DNA of 64,000 bases from Cladorhizidae sp. MBARI D1340-BT2 (taxonomy: Eukaryota; Porifera; Demospongiae; Poecilosclerida; Cladorhizidae): assembly GCA_028752905.1 (NCBI GenBank), contig JAQNBH010000009.1, positions 29,928,976-29,992,975 of the forward strand, written 5' to 3'. The notes under the pieces were generated by a model. That model was not told the origin of the DNA, did not search any database, and worked only from the letters and a program-made list of their open reading frames with translations. Below are positions 47,749 through 61,611 of this stretch, one piece after another; within the stretch, counting starts at the first letter, position 1, and every line of letters starts with the position of its first letter. The position numbers and the translations under genes were made by a program.

Positions 47749-48133
47749 TGTCGGGGAAATTTCACCCTTATCTAAAACCTTTCTTCCTCACAATAAGAAA
47801 ATGGTACTGCTGTAGCCCGAGCGGTTAGCTACCTCTGGGTGAATAACCTGCGATGCCTAGGTACTCCAGGAATTGGCTACACCATCAATCACCCTACCTA
47901 GACCACTGATCTCCGTGACCCAAGTCTCAGTCCTCTCTACTTAGGACCTTACTCCAGTGACACACCTCAGGTTGACTCTCTCTATCTCTTTGTCCCTGTC
48001 AGGGAAGTAAGCATACACCTTGATATACTTGCAACTATCAGACAAAACTCCAGAGTCTCACTCTGGTGCCTTACAATACAGGTATTTCTTAACAGTCAAC
48101 TGATATGCATATTGCTCTAGAACAGTTATCACA
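47749..48133 (-). repeat. probable 5' LTR of second LTR element
   Basis: On the minus strand the segment would start TGTGATAACTG (about 48133) and end CCCCGACA at 47749. No second LTR exists in the window, so the outer limit is a guess based on a TG start and the beginning of the Penelope-like sequence. Confidence 0.5.
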
Positions 48134-49480
48134 ATGCCTCCTTGGGATTGTGGTGGTGTAGCGATCAATTAGCTGTTGGTTGTAATTTCTGTGGTTATGG
48201 TGGGTTATTGTTTGATAAGTCATGGAGTGGTCCTGTTGATTTCCCTGACAGTAGCAATACAGTATACAGGATCCCATCCAAAGAACCATCCATAGATGAG
48301 GCAGTTGAAGTAATCTTGACGAAAGATGAAAGCTTGAGGGAGAGGACTACACTAGGGGCTGACAGGATTTCTGAAATGTTGGAATTGTGCCTGAAATCCA
48401 CCTACTTCAGGTTTCAAGAAAAATACTACGAGCAACAAGAGGGTGTAGCAATGGGCTATCCAGTATCTGCAGTAATAGACAACCTTTATGTGGAATTCTT
48501 TGAGGAATTGGCGCTCACAACTGCCCCACTAAAGCCAAGAGATACGTGGATGATACCTTCTGCATTTTGAAGAAGGGAAGTGAGCAGGACTTGTAGACCA
48601 TCTCAACAACAAAAGGCCATCCATAAAGTTTACCATGGAGCTTGAAGTGGCTGGATCGTTGCCCTTACTTCACTGCCTTATACAAAGGAAGGACTGCAAC
48701 CATCTAGAAAACCCATGCATACCAACCGATACCTTGATTATAGATCACATCATCACTTCCACTTCAAAAGAGGAGTGGTGAAGAGCTTGTATAATAGAGC
48801 CAGAAGAGTAGTGACTGAGAAGGAGGACCTTTGGAAGGAAGAACATCATTTCAATAAGGTCTTCATCGAGAATGGTTATCCACAAGCCTTCATGAACCGT
48901 TCACCTGCAGAAACATCTAAATGCAGAAAGGAAGATGAATACAACAGTACAGGCAATGAGGGTTCTATAAAAGAAGGATCCTATGATAGTGATTCCTTAT
49001 GCAGCAGGGATGAATGAAGACATCAGGAGGGTCTGCAGGAAGTTTAACACAAAAGTCGTCTTCAGATCGGGAAGACCTCTGAGGACACAACTGAGCAGAG
49101 TGAAGGATGTTTTATCAGCTAGAATGCACTCATGTGTTGTGTACCGCATTCCTTGTAACTGTGGGAAATACTACATAGGGGGGACCATCTGAAGACTGGA
49201 GACCTGAGTGATAGAACATCAATATGCCTGTAGAAATTGTCATAAAGAGAAGTCTGCTATTGCTGAGCATGCATGGGATAAATGGACATCCTATTTTGTG
49301 GGAGGAAGCCACCATCTTGGACCAGGCCAGAAGACAAGAAGGAACTGCTAGTGAAGGAGGCATTGCACATTGGCCTAGCACCAAAGTGTGAGCGGTTCAA
49401 TCGTGACTGTGGAATGGACTTGCCTGGCTGCTGGAGAACTACTCTGAAGAGCCTGAACTTGAAGCTACGACCACCATAAT
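48134..49480 (+). mobile_element. Penelope-like element: reverse transcriptase plus GIY-YIG endonuclease, broken
   Basis: Penelope-like elements encode an RT related to telomerase and often a C-terminal GIY-YIG nuclease. The frame at 48142-48570 carries SIDEAVEVILTKDESLRERT, LELCLKSTYFRFQEKYYEQQ, EGVAMGYPVSAVIDNLYVEF and FEELALTTAPLKP, the fingers/palm of this RT. A frameshift puts the catalytic RYVDDTFCILKKG at about 48540-48575. Further frames give ELEVAGSLP, YLDYRSHHHFHFKRGVVKSL (48730) and VVTEKEDLWKEEHHFNKVF. The C-terminal nuclease starts at CVVYRIPCNCGKYYIGGT (49135-49190), holding the GIY-YIG core as VYRIP...YYIGGT, and continues in shifted frames (EHAWDKWTS) to about 49476. The 5' part is missing. 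The 3' end runs into the trinucleotide microsatellite. Confidence 0.9.
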
Positions 49481-49486
49481 TAAATT

Positions 49487-50928
<1,442 letters not shown>

Positions 50929-50961
50929 GTTGTTTTATTTATTTGTTTATTTATGTATAGA

Positions 50962-51245
50962 CTTATAGGCAGCTGTGCATACTCCACCCCCTATTGCTGC
51001 AGGGATATCTCATGTTGTTCTAACAGTTGCTGGTACAGAGAAGCCACCATATTTAAAAGCTGCTTGGGTATTGGAATAACAATCCCATTGAAGTGGCCCC
51101 TCCCACCCACATGCGACTATCCAATGCTGAACATTCTATTAAATAGCAGCTTTGTAGGCCGAACTTCTCCCGGTTAAGTCTGTGAAATATATTTTAGATT
51201 CCGTAAACTCTGGTCATTAAGCCTCTCATTGTTTAGTTTGACTAA
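50962..51245 (+). repeat. dispersed repeat, copy B (partner at 21780-22075)
   Basis: Same order of shared blocks as copy A, with small indels. Lies between the microsatellite and the 3' exon of the left-arm integrase gene. Confidence 0.7.
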
Positions 51246-53792
51246 TATCCAAAGTAAAGGTCGAGCTACAGATAAAAAATATATCACAAAAAACAGACAA
51301 GGACATTCTAACATTTATCAAAACTCGGAAATACATCTATCCAGAAAATTTTATTATTCTTAGCCTTTTGATTTTTTCTCAGAAACAACAATGGGACTCT
51401 AATTTGATTCAGCTTATATAAAGGCACACATTAAAGGTACACATTAATTCATAAAAACATACCTATTGCCGTTTTAAATCTCTTTTTTGCTTGGAATCGA
51501 AATAAGCTTTATGCTTCGCTTTAGCTTCTTCAATTTTCAACCGTATCTTCTCATATGTACCTATGTGATTACAAAATAAAACAGATCTTTAACATGATTT
51601 TTGGGGAGTGCATCAAACATTTTCATTAAACTATTTGTCCCCATTTTTGTTACAAAAAAGTGTCAGCAATTCAATGTCATATATTTATGTTTGCCAGTCA
51701 GTTTTGTTCTTACATCTGCCACATGCTTCTCCAAATTATAATGTATGTCTTCAGGAGAAATAGTGAATGAGATGTTTTCATAGAGAAGCTTCTGCTCATT
51801 CTCATGTTCTGCATTATTGATGGCTATGGAACCCCTAGCTGTTCGGTAGAACATCAACACAAATGGCTGTTGCTTTGTTGAAGACAGGACACTTGTATTG
51901 ATACCATAAGTTGTGGGGAGTACATATCTACATAAGTACACAAACATCATACATAGAAATCATAACTACAAGCAGCACATTCAAGGTACATGCATCCTTT
52001 AGCTGAAGGCTTACACCTAAAACCATTTTATATTTTTTGTATATAAGAATTTGGAAAATAATATACCGTATTGCTACAATGTGCAATTTAGAGTTTTTGA
52101 GCTCCATAAATGTATAATGCGGTCTTAGTTTTGCATTTTATAATAAGTACCACTAATTATAACAAGATCGGTTGGCACTTTTCTGCGCACTATTCTGACC
52201 ATGCAGTACTCTTGCATATTTTCGTTTGCTCTCCTGATACTTCTCTGATCGATTCCTGCGTCTTCGCTAGTAGACAGGGATCGTTTGAAGCACATTCGAA
52301 TATTCACACTCTGGTCAGCTTCTCATTTTCTCGCTAGTAAACTGTCTGGCTTTTGGCTGCAATATGCATGTGGAATGTTTTGTGCGATAAAAAATATTGC
52401 GAATATGTTTTACGAATAACAATGCACTCGCAAAACTTAATCAAATTTTGTAGCAATACGGTAGCAATAAGTACTATTTTTTATGCCTTTTCATAATTTT
52501 ATATGTGTGTGTCTGTGAGTGGGTGGGTGTTTCAGTGCGAGAGGATTCATTGGAGATTCTGGTGAGATTTTCTGGGGTAATCACAGATTACCATGAAATG
52601 TGATATTGGCATCTATTGGAATGTGGTGGTAATAGTAGAAATCTCTCTATTTATTAAGAAACTGTCAATCTTGAAAAATAATTATTAAATATTGGTAGCT
52701 TAATTGTCTCAGTCAGATTGAGCATCGTTTGTATACTTGGCCTATTAAGAGTTTGATTAGTCCGCTTATCTTGGCCATTGCTCTGAGGGTGATATGCTGA
52801 ACATACCATCATCTGCTTCACTCCAAAATCAGTCAAGACAACATCATTGAGCTGAGTCATCAAATAAGTTCACACAAACAGAACATTACTCTACATGAAT
52901 ATTTATCAAAAGGAAACAGGAGGAAATTTCCAGAGAATCAAGACTGAAGTCGCTAATATAGTTATCATAAATTGTGTTAAGTCTGCCTTGTACTGAATAG
53001 TCTAACTTTGCTCTTGTAAACAAATCCAACACATTTTCCTTGATTAATTTTCACTTCTCAGACCACATACACATGTCATTTCATAAACACAGATGGCAAC
53101 AGTTTTATTAAGTTAGTTACCTGGTTTATAAATTCACGCACCTGATCCATTATAATTTTTTAGGGAGGACCATAACTGTAGATGACCTCGAGTAGAATGC
53201 TTGCGACATCACCAGCTGACTTGGACTCGATTGGCCGAGCAAATACCCACTTGGTAAAGAGATCTGTAACAGTGCAGACATATATATGGCCTTCGTCTGT
53301 GGCTGCAAATGGACCAATGAGGTCTATACCCAAAATCTCCCAGCTGAAAGTATTTGCTACATGATTTTAAGCAAATCAGATGTGCCTGTAATTACCTGAT
53401 TTTATGCATTTTAATTATTATAATTATAGTCCATAAGATTAGGATTGGTAACCTGTTTATTAAAATTAACAAAAAAATTATTCAATTTAATCTGTGTATA
53501 TATGTAGCGTCTAAATTCCCCTATATACTAACTTGTCCAATATCAGACCTATTCATGCGGCCTAAAAGTTTAGGCTTTTCTTGCCTGCATTTTAAAATGC
53601 ATTAGCACTCTCATGTAGGTTTGGCAGGTCAGAGATCATTCAGCAACAAACTAAAACTCGCCATATACTCGATTCTATCCCTATACAGACCCTAAAAACA
53701 GGATGTCGCAGAAATCCTTCCCAACAATATAGCACACAGAAGCGCAGTTCTTCAAACAAAAAAAAAGGTCGGAAAAATTACGCGTAAAATCA

Positions 53793-53828
53793 TCATCAGC
53801 ATCATCATTATCATCATCATCATCATCT
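53793..53828. repeat. (ATC)n microsatellite, left arm copy
   Basis: CATCATCAGCATCATCATTA-type run. Its mirror (GAT)n is at about 62500-62540 in the right arm, with different unit numbers. Confidence 0.85.
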
Positions 53829-53951
53829 TATTGGCTGCATAGATTTCATTTATTTTTATGCCATTTTGTAGAGCGTTATCTGGGAAGGTGCCTTTTGGTA
53901 TCGCTTTAGAGAGCTACTAAAAAAAGGTTGATTTTTGCATATATAGTTCGT

Positions 53952-54152
53952 CTAAGACGAACGGCGTGCGCAACCCAAATTGCTCGATCCTTTACCAAAT
54001 CGCTGTGTTAGAAGCAGTGGATTGAGTGTATGGCTTTTGCAGGGAAAAATCAAAGAAGGATTGCTGAATGTAGTTACTGATGGGGGAAGCATTTTAGGAT
54101 TGTTCCTTATGGCATTCCAAACCACTGGACCAATCTGTCCCAAACTTGTCAT
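53952..54152 (-). other. small open frame shared by both palindrome arms, left copy
   Basis: 66 codons beginning MTSLGQIGPVVWNAIRNNPK, inside the long intron before the integrase core exon. The right-arm counterpart (62165-62374) keeps the same start and frame for about 60 codons with few replacements. No family recognised. It could be a small gene or chance preservation. Confidence 0.3.
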
Positions 54153-54352
54153 GCATGCATACCAACTTGACCTGTGGAGTAACCTGGACTAGGTCTGACC
54201 AGGACACTCCTCTTCATGTGGGCATTGCAGGTATATATAGCATCAAAATAGTATTCCAACTCACGAAAGCTTTAAAATATAGTGGGAACAAGTAATATGT
54301 AAAAAAATAATTAATAAATAAAAGGACATATAGGGTAGGCTTTGATATTTTG

Positions 54353-54705
54353 CTGTCATAACAATCACTCCATTACTGCCTCCACTCTACCATAAGGGAC
54401 CTCATAAACTTCAGCAATAAAATATTCTTGGATAACAATCCCTACATTACTGCCTCCAGAAGGGACAGCAAAATTGTGATAAATAACTGATGCTATATAG
54501 CAGCACATTTTCTTGCAAACTAAGCTATAAATCTCTTCATACCTTATGTTAGAGTAATCTGAATTTTATCATATTTGTGACGTCCCTTGTGGTTGTGGAG
54601 GCAGTAATATAGTCCAAGAATATATTATTATTGCTGAAGTTTATAATTATTTGTGAGGTGACTTGTGGTTGTTTGGAGGCAGTAATGGAGTGATTGATAT
54701 GACAG
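54353..54705. mobile_element. hairpin MITE nested in left arm
   Basis: Starts CTGTCATAACAATCACTCCA and ends in its inverse (TGGAGTGATTGATATGACAG). Internal words ATTACTGCCTCCA/TGGAGGCAGTAAT recur four times in alternating orientation. About 353 bp, intronic. Confidence 0.82.
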
Positions 54706-55589
54706 TCTAGCTATCATATATTTCCCCAGTTGGGCCTAACGTATTTCCAATGGGCATATTTTCTATAATTTGCACATTGTTGCTCAGTACACTTGGTCAC
54801 AGTAACTTAGTTACCTGCTCAAAACTTTAATGGGATGTAACTCAGGTGCAATCATCTTGATCATCTGCATCTTCTGGCACTTGTGTGACAAGTGCTTAGC
54901 TAAAGGTATAAAAAGTAACATATTATTATCGATATGGTTACAACACTATTCAGTGTCAATGGGATAAAATAAATTTCAACTTCAATTAACAAATAAGTAG
55001 AATCAATACAGTAATGTTAATTTTGTTTCACGATTTACGAGTTTCTTAATTAAAGCTTTAAAGTTGCAAACAAAATATAATGCTCACTGCTCATAATATG
55101 GTATGAGTACATTTTTTCCCATTATTTATCTTATTTCTTACAACCAGTGAGATTGATGTGTATTTAAAGCCTCATCATCACTTGCACATCCATGTTGACA
55201 TTTTAATTTGGGATGCTGTGCACTAAACTATTCTTACAACCATAGTAGTCCAGTATTAATCCTGTGGTCAGTTGGGCTAAGGTACGCTTTTGCCCTTGGT
55301 GAGCACCATTGGCCTCACATAGTAGCATCTGATGTTCATCACTAGAGAAAAATACCAGCCTCTTAACTGTCTCATTTGGATGGTTCATTGTCGGTTGGGT
55401 ATAAGACATTCTTTCACCTACAATATATTAATATTTTTACAAATGAAGTTTTTAAATATTTAAATACAGAATAAATTCATCTTGGAATTTCCCATAAAAC
55501 CTCTCCAGGTAGATGATATCAGTGTCCCAATGACACTGTGATCAGAGGGTCAGAGGTACAACAACAGGTTAGGACTGAATTTCAGCCAG

Positions 55590-55632
55590 ATCGGATTGTT
55601 ACTACTACTACTACTCTACTACTACTACTACT
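55590..55632. repeat. (TAC)n microsatellite, left arm copy
   Basis: ACTACTACTACTCTACTACT tract. Its mirror (AGT)n is at about 60676-60716. Confidence 0.8.
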
Positions 55633-56552
55633 GAAAAAATCTTTATTAATGCAAATGTCTGGGAGGTCGAGAAAACTCATTGAAAGTTGATTTTGAGAGA
55701 CTTTTTTTCTCTCTTCACTCTGGTGGTGGTGGCGATAGTCATGATAGGATGTGGATGGGTCAGAAATGGGGCAGATATGGCTGGAAACGGTCTGGAAGGT
55801 CGGGAAAACTCATGTTTTTTTTAGGGGGATTAGTACTTATAATTATCAAGGCATTATATAAATAATTATGTCACTCGTTTGTGTTTTGAATGTTCAGATC
55901 GAAAATGAATTTTCTGAACCTTATCCCAGAAAAGGCTGCTAGCGTCAATTTCCTTCAATAGCAGGGGGTACTCCACAAATCCCGTTATTGCAGCAACAAC
56001 CATGCAATGACTTTGGAACTTTGTGACAAAGGAGACAGATGGAGGTGTCACCGTCGAGGTTGTCGAGAGCAGAAGGGGTTGCGAGTAGGCACGTGACTTG
56101 AGAAATTCAAGCTGACTTACAGAAAGATTATCGTATTTATTTATTGCTGGTCTAGCTTACTACTACCAAATGTTCCGATCATGAAATTGACATTGATTTG
56201 TAATTGACATTGATTTGTAATTTAGCCACAGGTAAATAACAAACAATTACCTTAATTATTATCGCAATGAACTATTGGGTACAGAGGAACTTGCTAATTT
56301 GTGAGAAGTAGATGTGATTTACAGAAGCTCTTTGTTGGCATGTCTTAAAGTGCACACAGGATAGAATGTTGGTATTTGTAGAATGTTGGTATTTGTTCTG
56401 AATACTTATGTTATCTGAATGCCAATGATTTGGATAAAGATTAACATACCAAGAGGTGTCAATTCTTTTTCTTATTACACTCTGCTCCTTCGCACTCGTG
56501 TCACAACTATATTTTCCATTCGTAGGGAAATATTCGATCTTCCGCAGATATA

Positions 56553-57905
56553 CTGCAGGGTCCTTCTCTGTCCTCACCATCACAATTCAGCTCCACACGA
56601 GGGACAAATTTGGCAGCTGACTTTATTGATGCATGGTTTATTAATTTTGTGTGGCTGTGCTTGCACGGTGTAGCAAAAGGGACAAATATGGCAGTGGGAC
56701 TAATATGGCACGACACCGGCTGGTGGCGGGCCCTTCTCTTGAGATGAATCTTTGGAATGGTGAGTATAAAAATTACGATAACTTCATAATTAAATAACCA
56801 AATATTCTGAAACTTTACAAAGTGAAAGATTCACTGTTTAACTATAGTATGAGTAAGTTAAGTAATAATAATAAATAAAAAAAATTAAAAACACAGTCAG
56901 GGTCCCCCTTAATAAAACAAGATATAAAACACAAACCGGAAATAATAACAGCCATGGTCACAACAAGGGTACACACCTGTCCCTAGCTACAATAAAAATA
57001 ATTCTGCATACTCCTCTTCCTCTCCTCAAGGTAGACCCCAAAAAGCTGAAGACAAGCAGGACACTCAGGCACAAGGGACACAAAAGAAACCAGAACCTAA
57101 AACCAACAAACCAATCCAACAAACCGACCCAAGAAGCATATAAAAGGATTTCTACGAAACACACAATTACTAAGGCACACACTGCCATAAGTGTGCACCC
57201 CAAAATGAAGAAGTCTCTCATGAATTTAAATGAATTAAGAGATTAAAATAACATCATAGATAAAAATATTATCAAGTGTAAAGCATCTTTCTCTCTTGAA
57301 AGAGAAAGTACTCCAGTTTCATCATATCAGTAATCACCTACAAGCCTTGACCCTCCCTCCCTCTAGGGAATGTTTATCCTCAGTTTATCAGTTTATCAGT
57401 TTCTAAGTTTTTTTTCTTCTTTCTGTTCTAGCCCAAACAAAACCTGCACCATCATGCATCATCCACATTCCAATCCAACACTCTGTAATACACACAACAC
57501 CCATTTACTATATATAGCATCATTCACACCATCCACCATGCAATCACAAAAGTGTGAATATGTGCTTACCACTTTTTATAAGCACCAACAAGCATTGAGT
57601 ACCTCATTCTTAGCATAGACAAAGATACCTCCAAATATTTGCCAAATAAAAATATATTGATCTCGCTGTCAAATAACTTTTTAAGACAACCATATTTACA
57701 TCAATAAGTCCTCTACCATGTCCCGCCATTGCTCAGCACATTGAAAACTCTCTCCCTGGGGAGCAGGAGGATATCTAGAGGATGGATGCACCAACGCAGG
57801 ACAGATTACCACTCCCCCACAGGTGGCCCCTCCCACTGGTCCCCATCTATATACCACACTATCACTCATTCACAGGCAAGAACAAGATAATCATGTTCTG
57901 GATAG
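56553..57905. other. inner third of left arm, no gene recognised
   Basis: Mirrored by about 58489-59829. It should contain the promoter and any upstream exons of the integrase gene. Short frames on both strands are conserved between arms (for example 56958-57221 minus with 59194-59385 plus; 57370-57618 plus with 58773-58979 minus), but none has a recognisable domain. Confidence 0.4.
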
Positions 57906-58112
57906 ATTATGTCTAGGGGCTGGGTTATGGTATACTTGGCAGGGATTATGTCTAGGGGCTGGTTTATGGTATACTGGGCAGGGATTATGTCTAGGGGCCT
58001 GGTTATGGTACACTGGGTGCAGGGATTATGTCTAGGGGCTGTGTTATGGTATACTGGGCAGGGTTGATGTCTAGGGGCCTGGTTATGGTATACTGGGCAG
58101 GGATTATGTCTG
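57906..58112. repeat. 39-bp tandem repeat in spacer, about 5 copies
   Basis: Unit GATTATGTCTAGGGGCCTGG plus TTATGGTATACTGGGCAGG. It has no mirror on the other side of the palindrome. Confidence 0.9.
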
Positions 58113-58488
58113 GTTTGGTTCCAGCTATGGCACCCTGTGGTGGAGTGGGGGACAGGCATGATGGCCAACCCGAGGATACAATCATTGTTAATTATGAGCT
58201 GTAGGCTGGAGCCTGAAGCCAAGGGAGTACCACACTACCCAGTTGAAAGAACATATCCTCCAATGTAGGCATATGAATTTTCTCTGGAGTCTGCATATTT
58301 CTGTGCTAGAGGAAGCTATCTGATGTGTTGGTTTATTTGTCAGTCAGTTATTTTGGTAGGCTGTTTTGGATTGACGCAGAGTATCCTTCCTAGAAGTAGA
58401 AATTCTCTAGTGTATTTATTGCTAAAGGTGGTAGTGTTAGTGTTGTGCGTGCGTGTATCAACTTGGTGTTTACAGTGTTGCTGGAGAT
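57906..58488. other. palindrome spacer
   Basis: About 580 bp of asymmetric sequence between the arms. The arms' last shared word is GTTCTGGAT (57894-57902; reverse complement around 58491-58499). The left part holds a 39-bp tandem array; the right part (58110-58488) is unique with no open gene. Confidence 0.85.
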
Positions 58489-61400
58489 AATCCAGAACGT
58501 GATTATCTTCTTCTTGCCTGTGAATGAGTGATAGTGTGGTATATAGATGGGGAGCAGTGGGAGGGGACACCTGTGGGGGAGGGGTAATATGTCCTGCGTT
58601 GGTGCATCCAACCTCTAGATATCCTCCTGCTCCCCAGGGAGAGAGTCTTCAATGCTGAGCAATGGCGGGACATGATAGAGGACTTATTGATGTAATATAT
58701 TTGTCTTCAAAAAGTTATTTGACAGCGAGATCAATATATTTTTATTTGGCAAATATTTGGAGGTATCTTTGTCTATGCTAAGAATGAGGTACTCAATGCT
58801 TGTTGGTGCTTATAAAGAGTGGTAAGCACATATTCACACTTTTGTGATTGCATGGTGGATGGTGTGAGTGATGCTATATATAGTAAGTGGGTGTTGTGTG
58901 TATTACAGAGTGTTGGATTGGAATGTGGATGATGCATGATGGTGCAGGTTTTGTTTAGGCTAGAACAGAAAGAAAACAAACAAACTTAGAAAGTGTTAAA
59001 CTGATAAACTGAGGATAAACATTCCCTAGGGGGAGGGAGGGTCAAGGCTAGTAGGTGATTACTGATATGATGAAACTGGAGTACTTTCTCTTTCAAGAGA
59101 GAAAGATGGATTACACTTGATAATATTTTAATCTATGATGTTATTTTAATCTCTTAATTCATTTAAATTCATTAGAGACTTCTTCATTTTGGGGTGCACA
59201 CTTATGGTGGTGTGTGCCTTGGTAAATGTGTGTTTTGTAGAAATCCTTTTATATGCTTCTTGGGAGGTTTGTTGGATTGGTTTGTTGGTTTTAGGTTCTG
59301 GTTTCTTTTGTTTCCCTTTTGCCTGAGTGTCCTGCTTGTCTTCAGCTTTTTGGGTTCTACCTTGAGGAGAGGAAGAGGAGTATGAAGAATTATTTTTATT
59401 GTAGCTAGGGACAGAAGTGTACCCTTGTTGTGACCATGGCTGTTTTTATTTCCGATTTGTGTTTTATATCTTGTTGTATTAAGGGGGACCCTGATTGTGT
59501 TTTTATTTTAATTTATTTATTATTATTATTTAACTTACTCATACTATAGTTAAACAGTGAATCTATCACTTTGTAAAGTTTCAGAAGATTTGGTTATTTA
59601 ATTATAAAGTTATCATAATTTTTATACACACCACTCCAAAGATTCATCTGGCCCGCCACAAGCCGGTGTCATGCCATATTAGTCCCACTGCCATATTTGT
59701 CCCTTTTGCTACACCATGCAAGTGCAGCATCACAAATTTAATAAACCGCGCATCAATAAAGTCAGCTGCCAAATTTGTCCCTCGTGTGGAGCTGAATTGT
59801 GATGGTGAGGACAGAGAAGGACCCTGCAGTATATCTGCGAAGATCGAATATTTCCTTAAGAATGGAAAATACAGTTGTGACATGAGTGCGAAGGAGCAGA
59901 GTGGAATAAGAAAAAGAATTGACACCTCTTGGTATGTTAATCTTTATCCAAATCATTGGCATTCAGATAACATAAGTATGCAGAACAAATGCCAACATTC
60001 TACAAATACCAACATTCTATCATTTAAAACATGACAACAAAGAGATTCTGTAAATCAGATCTACTTCTCACAAATAAGCAAGTTCCTCCATACCCAATAG
60101 TTCATTGCGATAATAATTATGGACTTGTTTGTTATTCACCTGTGACTAAATTACAAATCAATGTCAATTACAAATCAATGTCAAGTTCATGATCGGAAAA
60201 TTTGATAGTAGTAAGCTCGACCAGCAATAAATAAATACGATAATCTTTCTGTAAGTCAGCTTGAATTTCTCAAGTCACGTGCCTATCGCAACCCCTTCTG
60301 CTCTCGACAACCTCGACGGTGACACCTCCATCTGTCTCCTTTGTCACAAAGTTCCAAAGTCATTGCGTGGTTGTTGCTGCAATAACGGGGTTTGTGGGTA
60401 CCCCTGCTATTGAAGGAAATTGACGCTAGCAGCCTTATCTGGGATAAGGTTTGACAAGTACAAAAAATTCATTTTCGATCTGGACATTCAAAACACAAAC
60501 AATTGGGGGAGGGAGAATAAGAATAACATTCGATTCATTCAAAACATTGGTGGTGGGGGAATAACAAACGAGTGCCATAATTATTTATACAATGCCTTGA
60601 TAATTTAAGTACTAATCCCCCTAAAAAAGCATGAGTTTTCCCGACCTTCCAGACATTTGCATTAATATTTTAAAAATCAGTAGTAGTAGTAGTAGAGTAG
60701 TAATAGTAGTAGTAACAATCCGATCTGGCTGAAATTCAGTTCCTAACCTGTATTTTGTACCTCTGACCCTCTGACCACAGTGTCATTGGGACACTGATAT
60801 CATCTACCTGGAGAGGTTTTATGGGAAATTCCAAGATGTATTTATTCTGTATTTATATATTTAAAAACTTCATTTGTAAAAATATTAATATATTGTAGGT
60901 GAAAGAATGTCTTATACCCAACCCACAATGAACTATCCAAATGAGACAGTTAAGCGGCTGGTCCTTTTCTCTAGTGATGAACACCAGATGCTACTACGTG
61001 AGGCCAATGGTGCTCACCAAGGGCAAAAGCGTACCTTAGCACGACTGACCACAGGATTAATACTAGACTACTATGGTTGTAAGAATAGTTTATTGCACAG
61101 CATCTACAATTAAAATGTCAACATGGATGTGCAAGCGATGATGAGGCTTTAAATACACATCAATCTCACTGGTTGTAAGAAATAAGATAAATAATGGAAA
61201 AAAATGTACTCATACCATAATTATTATGAGCAATGAGCATTATATTTTGTTCGCAACTTTAAAGCTTAATTAAGAAACTCGTAAATCGTGTAACAAAATT
61301 AACATTACTGTATTGATTCTACTTATTTTTTTATTGAAGTTGAAATTTATTATATCACATTGACACTGAATAGTGTTGTAACAATATAGGTAATAATATG

Positions 61401-61611
61401 TTACTTTTTATACCTTTAGCTAAGCACTCATCACAAGTGCCAGAAGATGCAGATGATCAAGATGATTGCACCTGAGTTACATCCCATTAAAGTTTTGAGC
61501 AGGTAACTAAGTTACTGTGACCAAGTGTACTGAGCAACAATGTGCAAATGATAGAAAAGATGCCCATTGGAAATACGTTAGGCCCAACTGGGGAAATATA
61601 TGATAGCTAGA

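Larger units (their letters stand above)
51463..56552 (-). pseudogene. left-arm integrase gene (Ty3/gypsy-type, Ginger/KRBA2-like), seven exons
   Basis: Retroviral-type integrases join DNA ends through a D,D-35-E core. Minus-strand exons with consensus borders: 56450-56552 (LRKIEYFPTNGKYSCD, the helical lead-in), 55238-55417 (H2C2 first half, SSDEHQMLLCEANGAHQGQK), 54816-54899 (HKCQKMQMIKMIAPE, the second Cys pair partly eroded), 53121-53343 (core: WEILGIDLIGPF, with the first catalytic Asp), 52704-52851 (AYHPQSNGQDKRTNQTL), 51645-51927 (VLPTTYGINTSVLSSTKQQP) and 51463-51549 (KIEEAKAKHKAYFD, ending in TAG). Lesions: TAA at 53160-53162 just before the second Asp motif, DQGREF changed to DQVREF, the catalytic Glu of DER changed to Lys, a 1-base loss in exon 3, a 7-base loss plus donor loss (GT to TT) in exon 5. 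Upstream exons may be missing: exon 1 does not join exon 2 in frame. It could be a DNA transposon (Ginger) or a host gene derived from one. Confidence 0.8.
52305..57905. repeat. giant palindrome, left arm
   Basis: Reverse complement of 58489-64000. Anchors along the arm: CTCGCTAGTAAAC (52331) to the reverse complement at about 63970; exon pairs 53121-53343 with 62958-63180 and 55238-55417 with 60899-61078; TCTCCCTGGGGAGCAGGAGG (57751) with CCTCCTGCTCCCCAGGGAGA (58624). Exons compared by eye differ at 8 of 223 and 14 of 207 positions. The outer border is unknown because the right arm runs off the window. Confidence 0.97.

Noticed and set aside
47800..47900. tRNA-like word TAGCCCGAGCGGTTAG
   Set aside because: No cloverleaf can be drawn and it lies within the probable LTR of the second LTR element.
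57823..58222. Frames at the palindrome centre as spacer genes
   Set aside because: They read the 39-bp tandem repeat and the arm edge, with no recognisable product.
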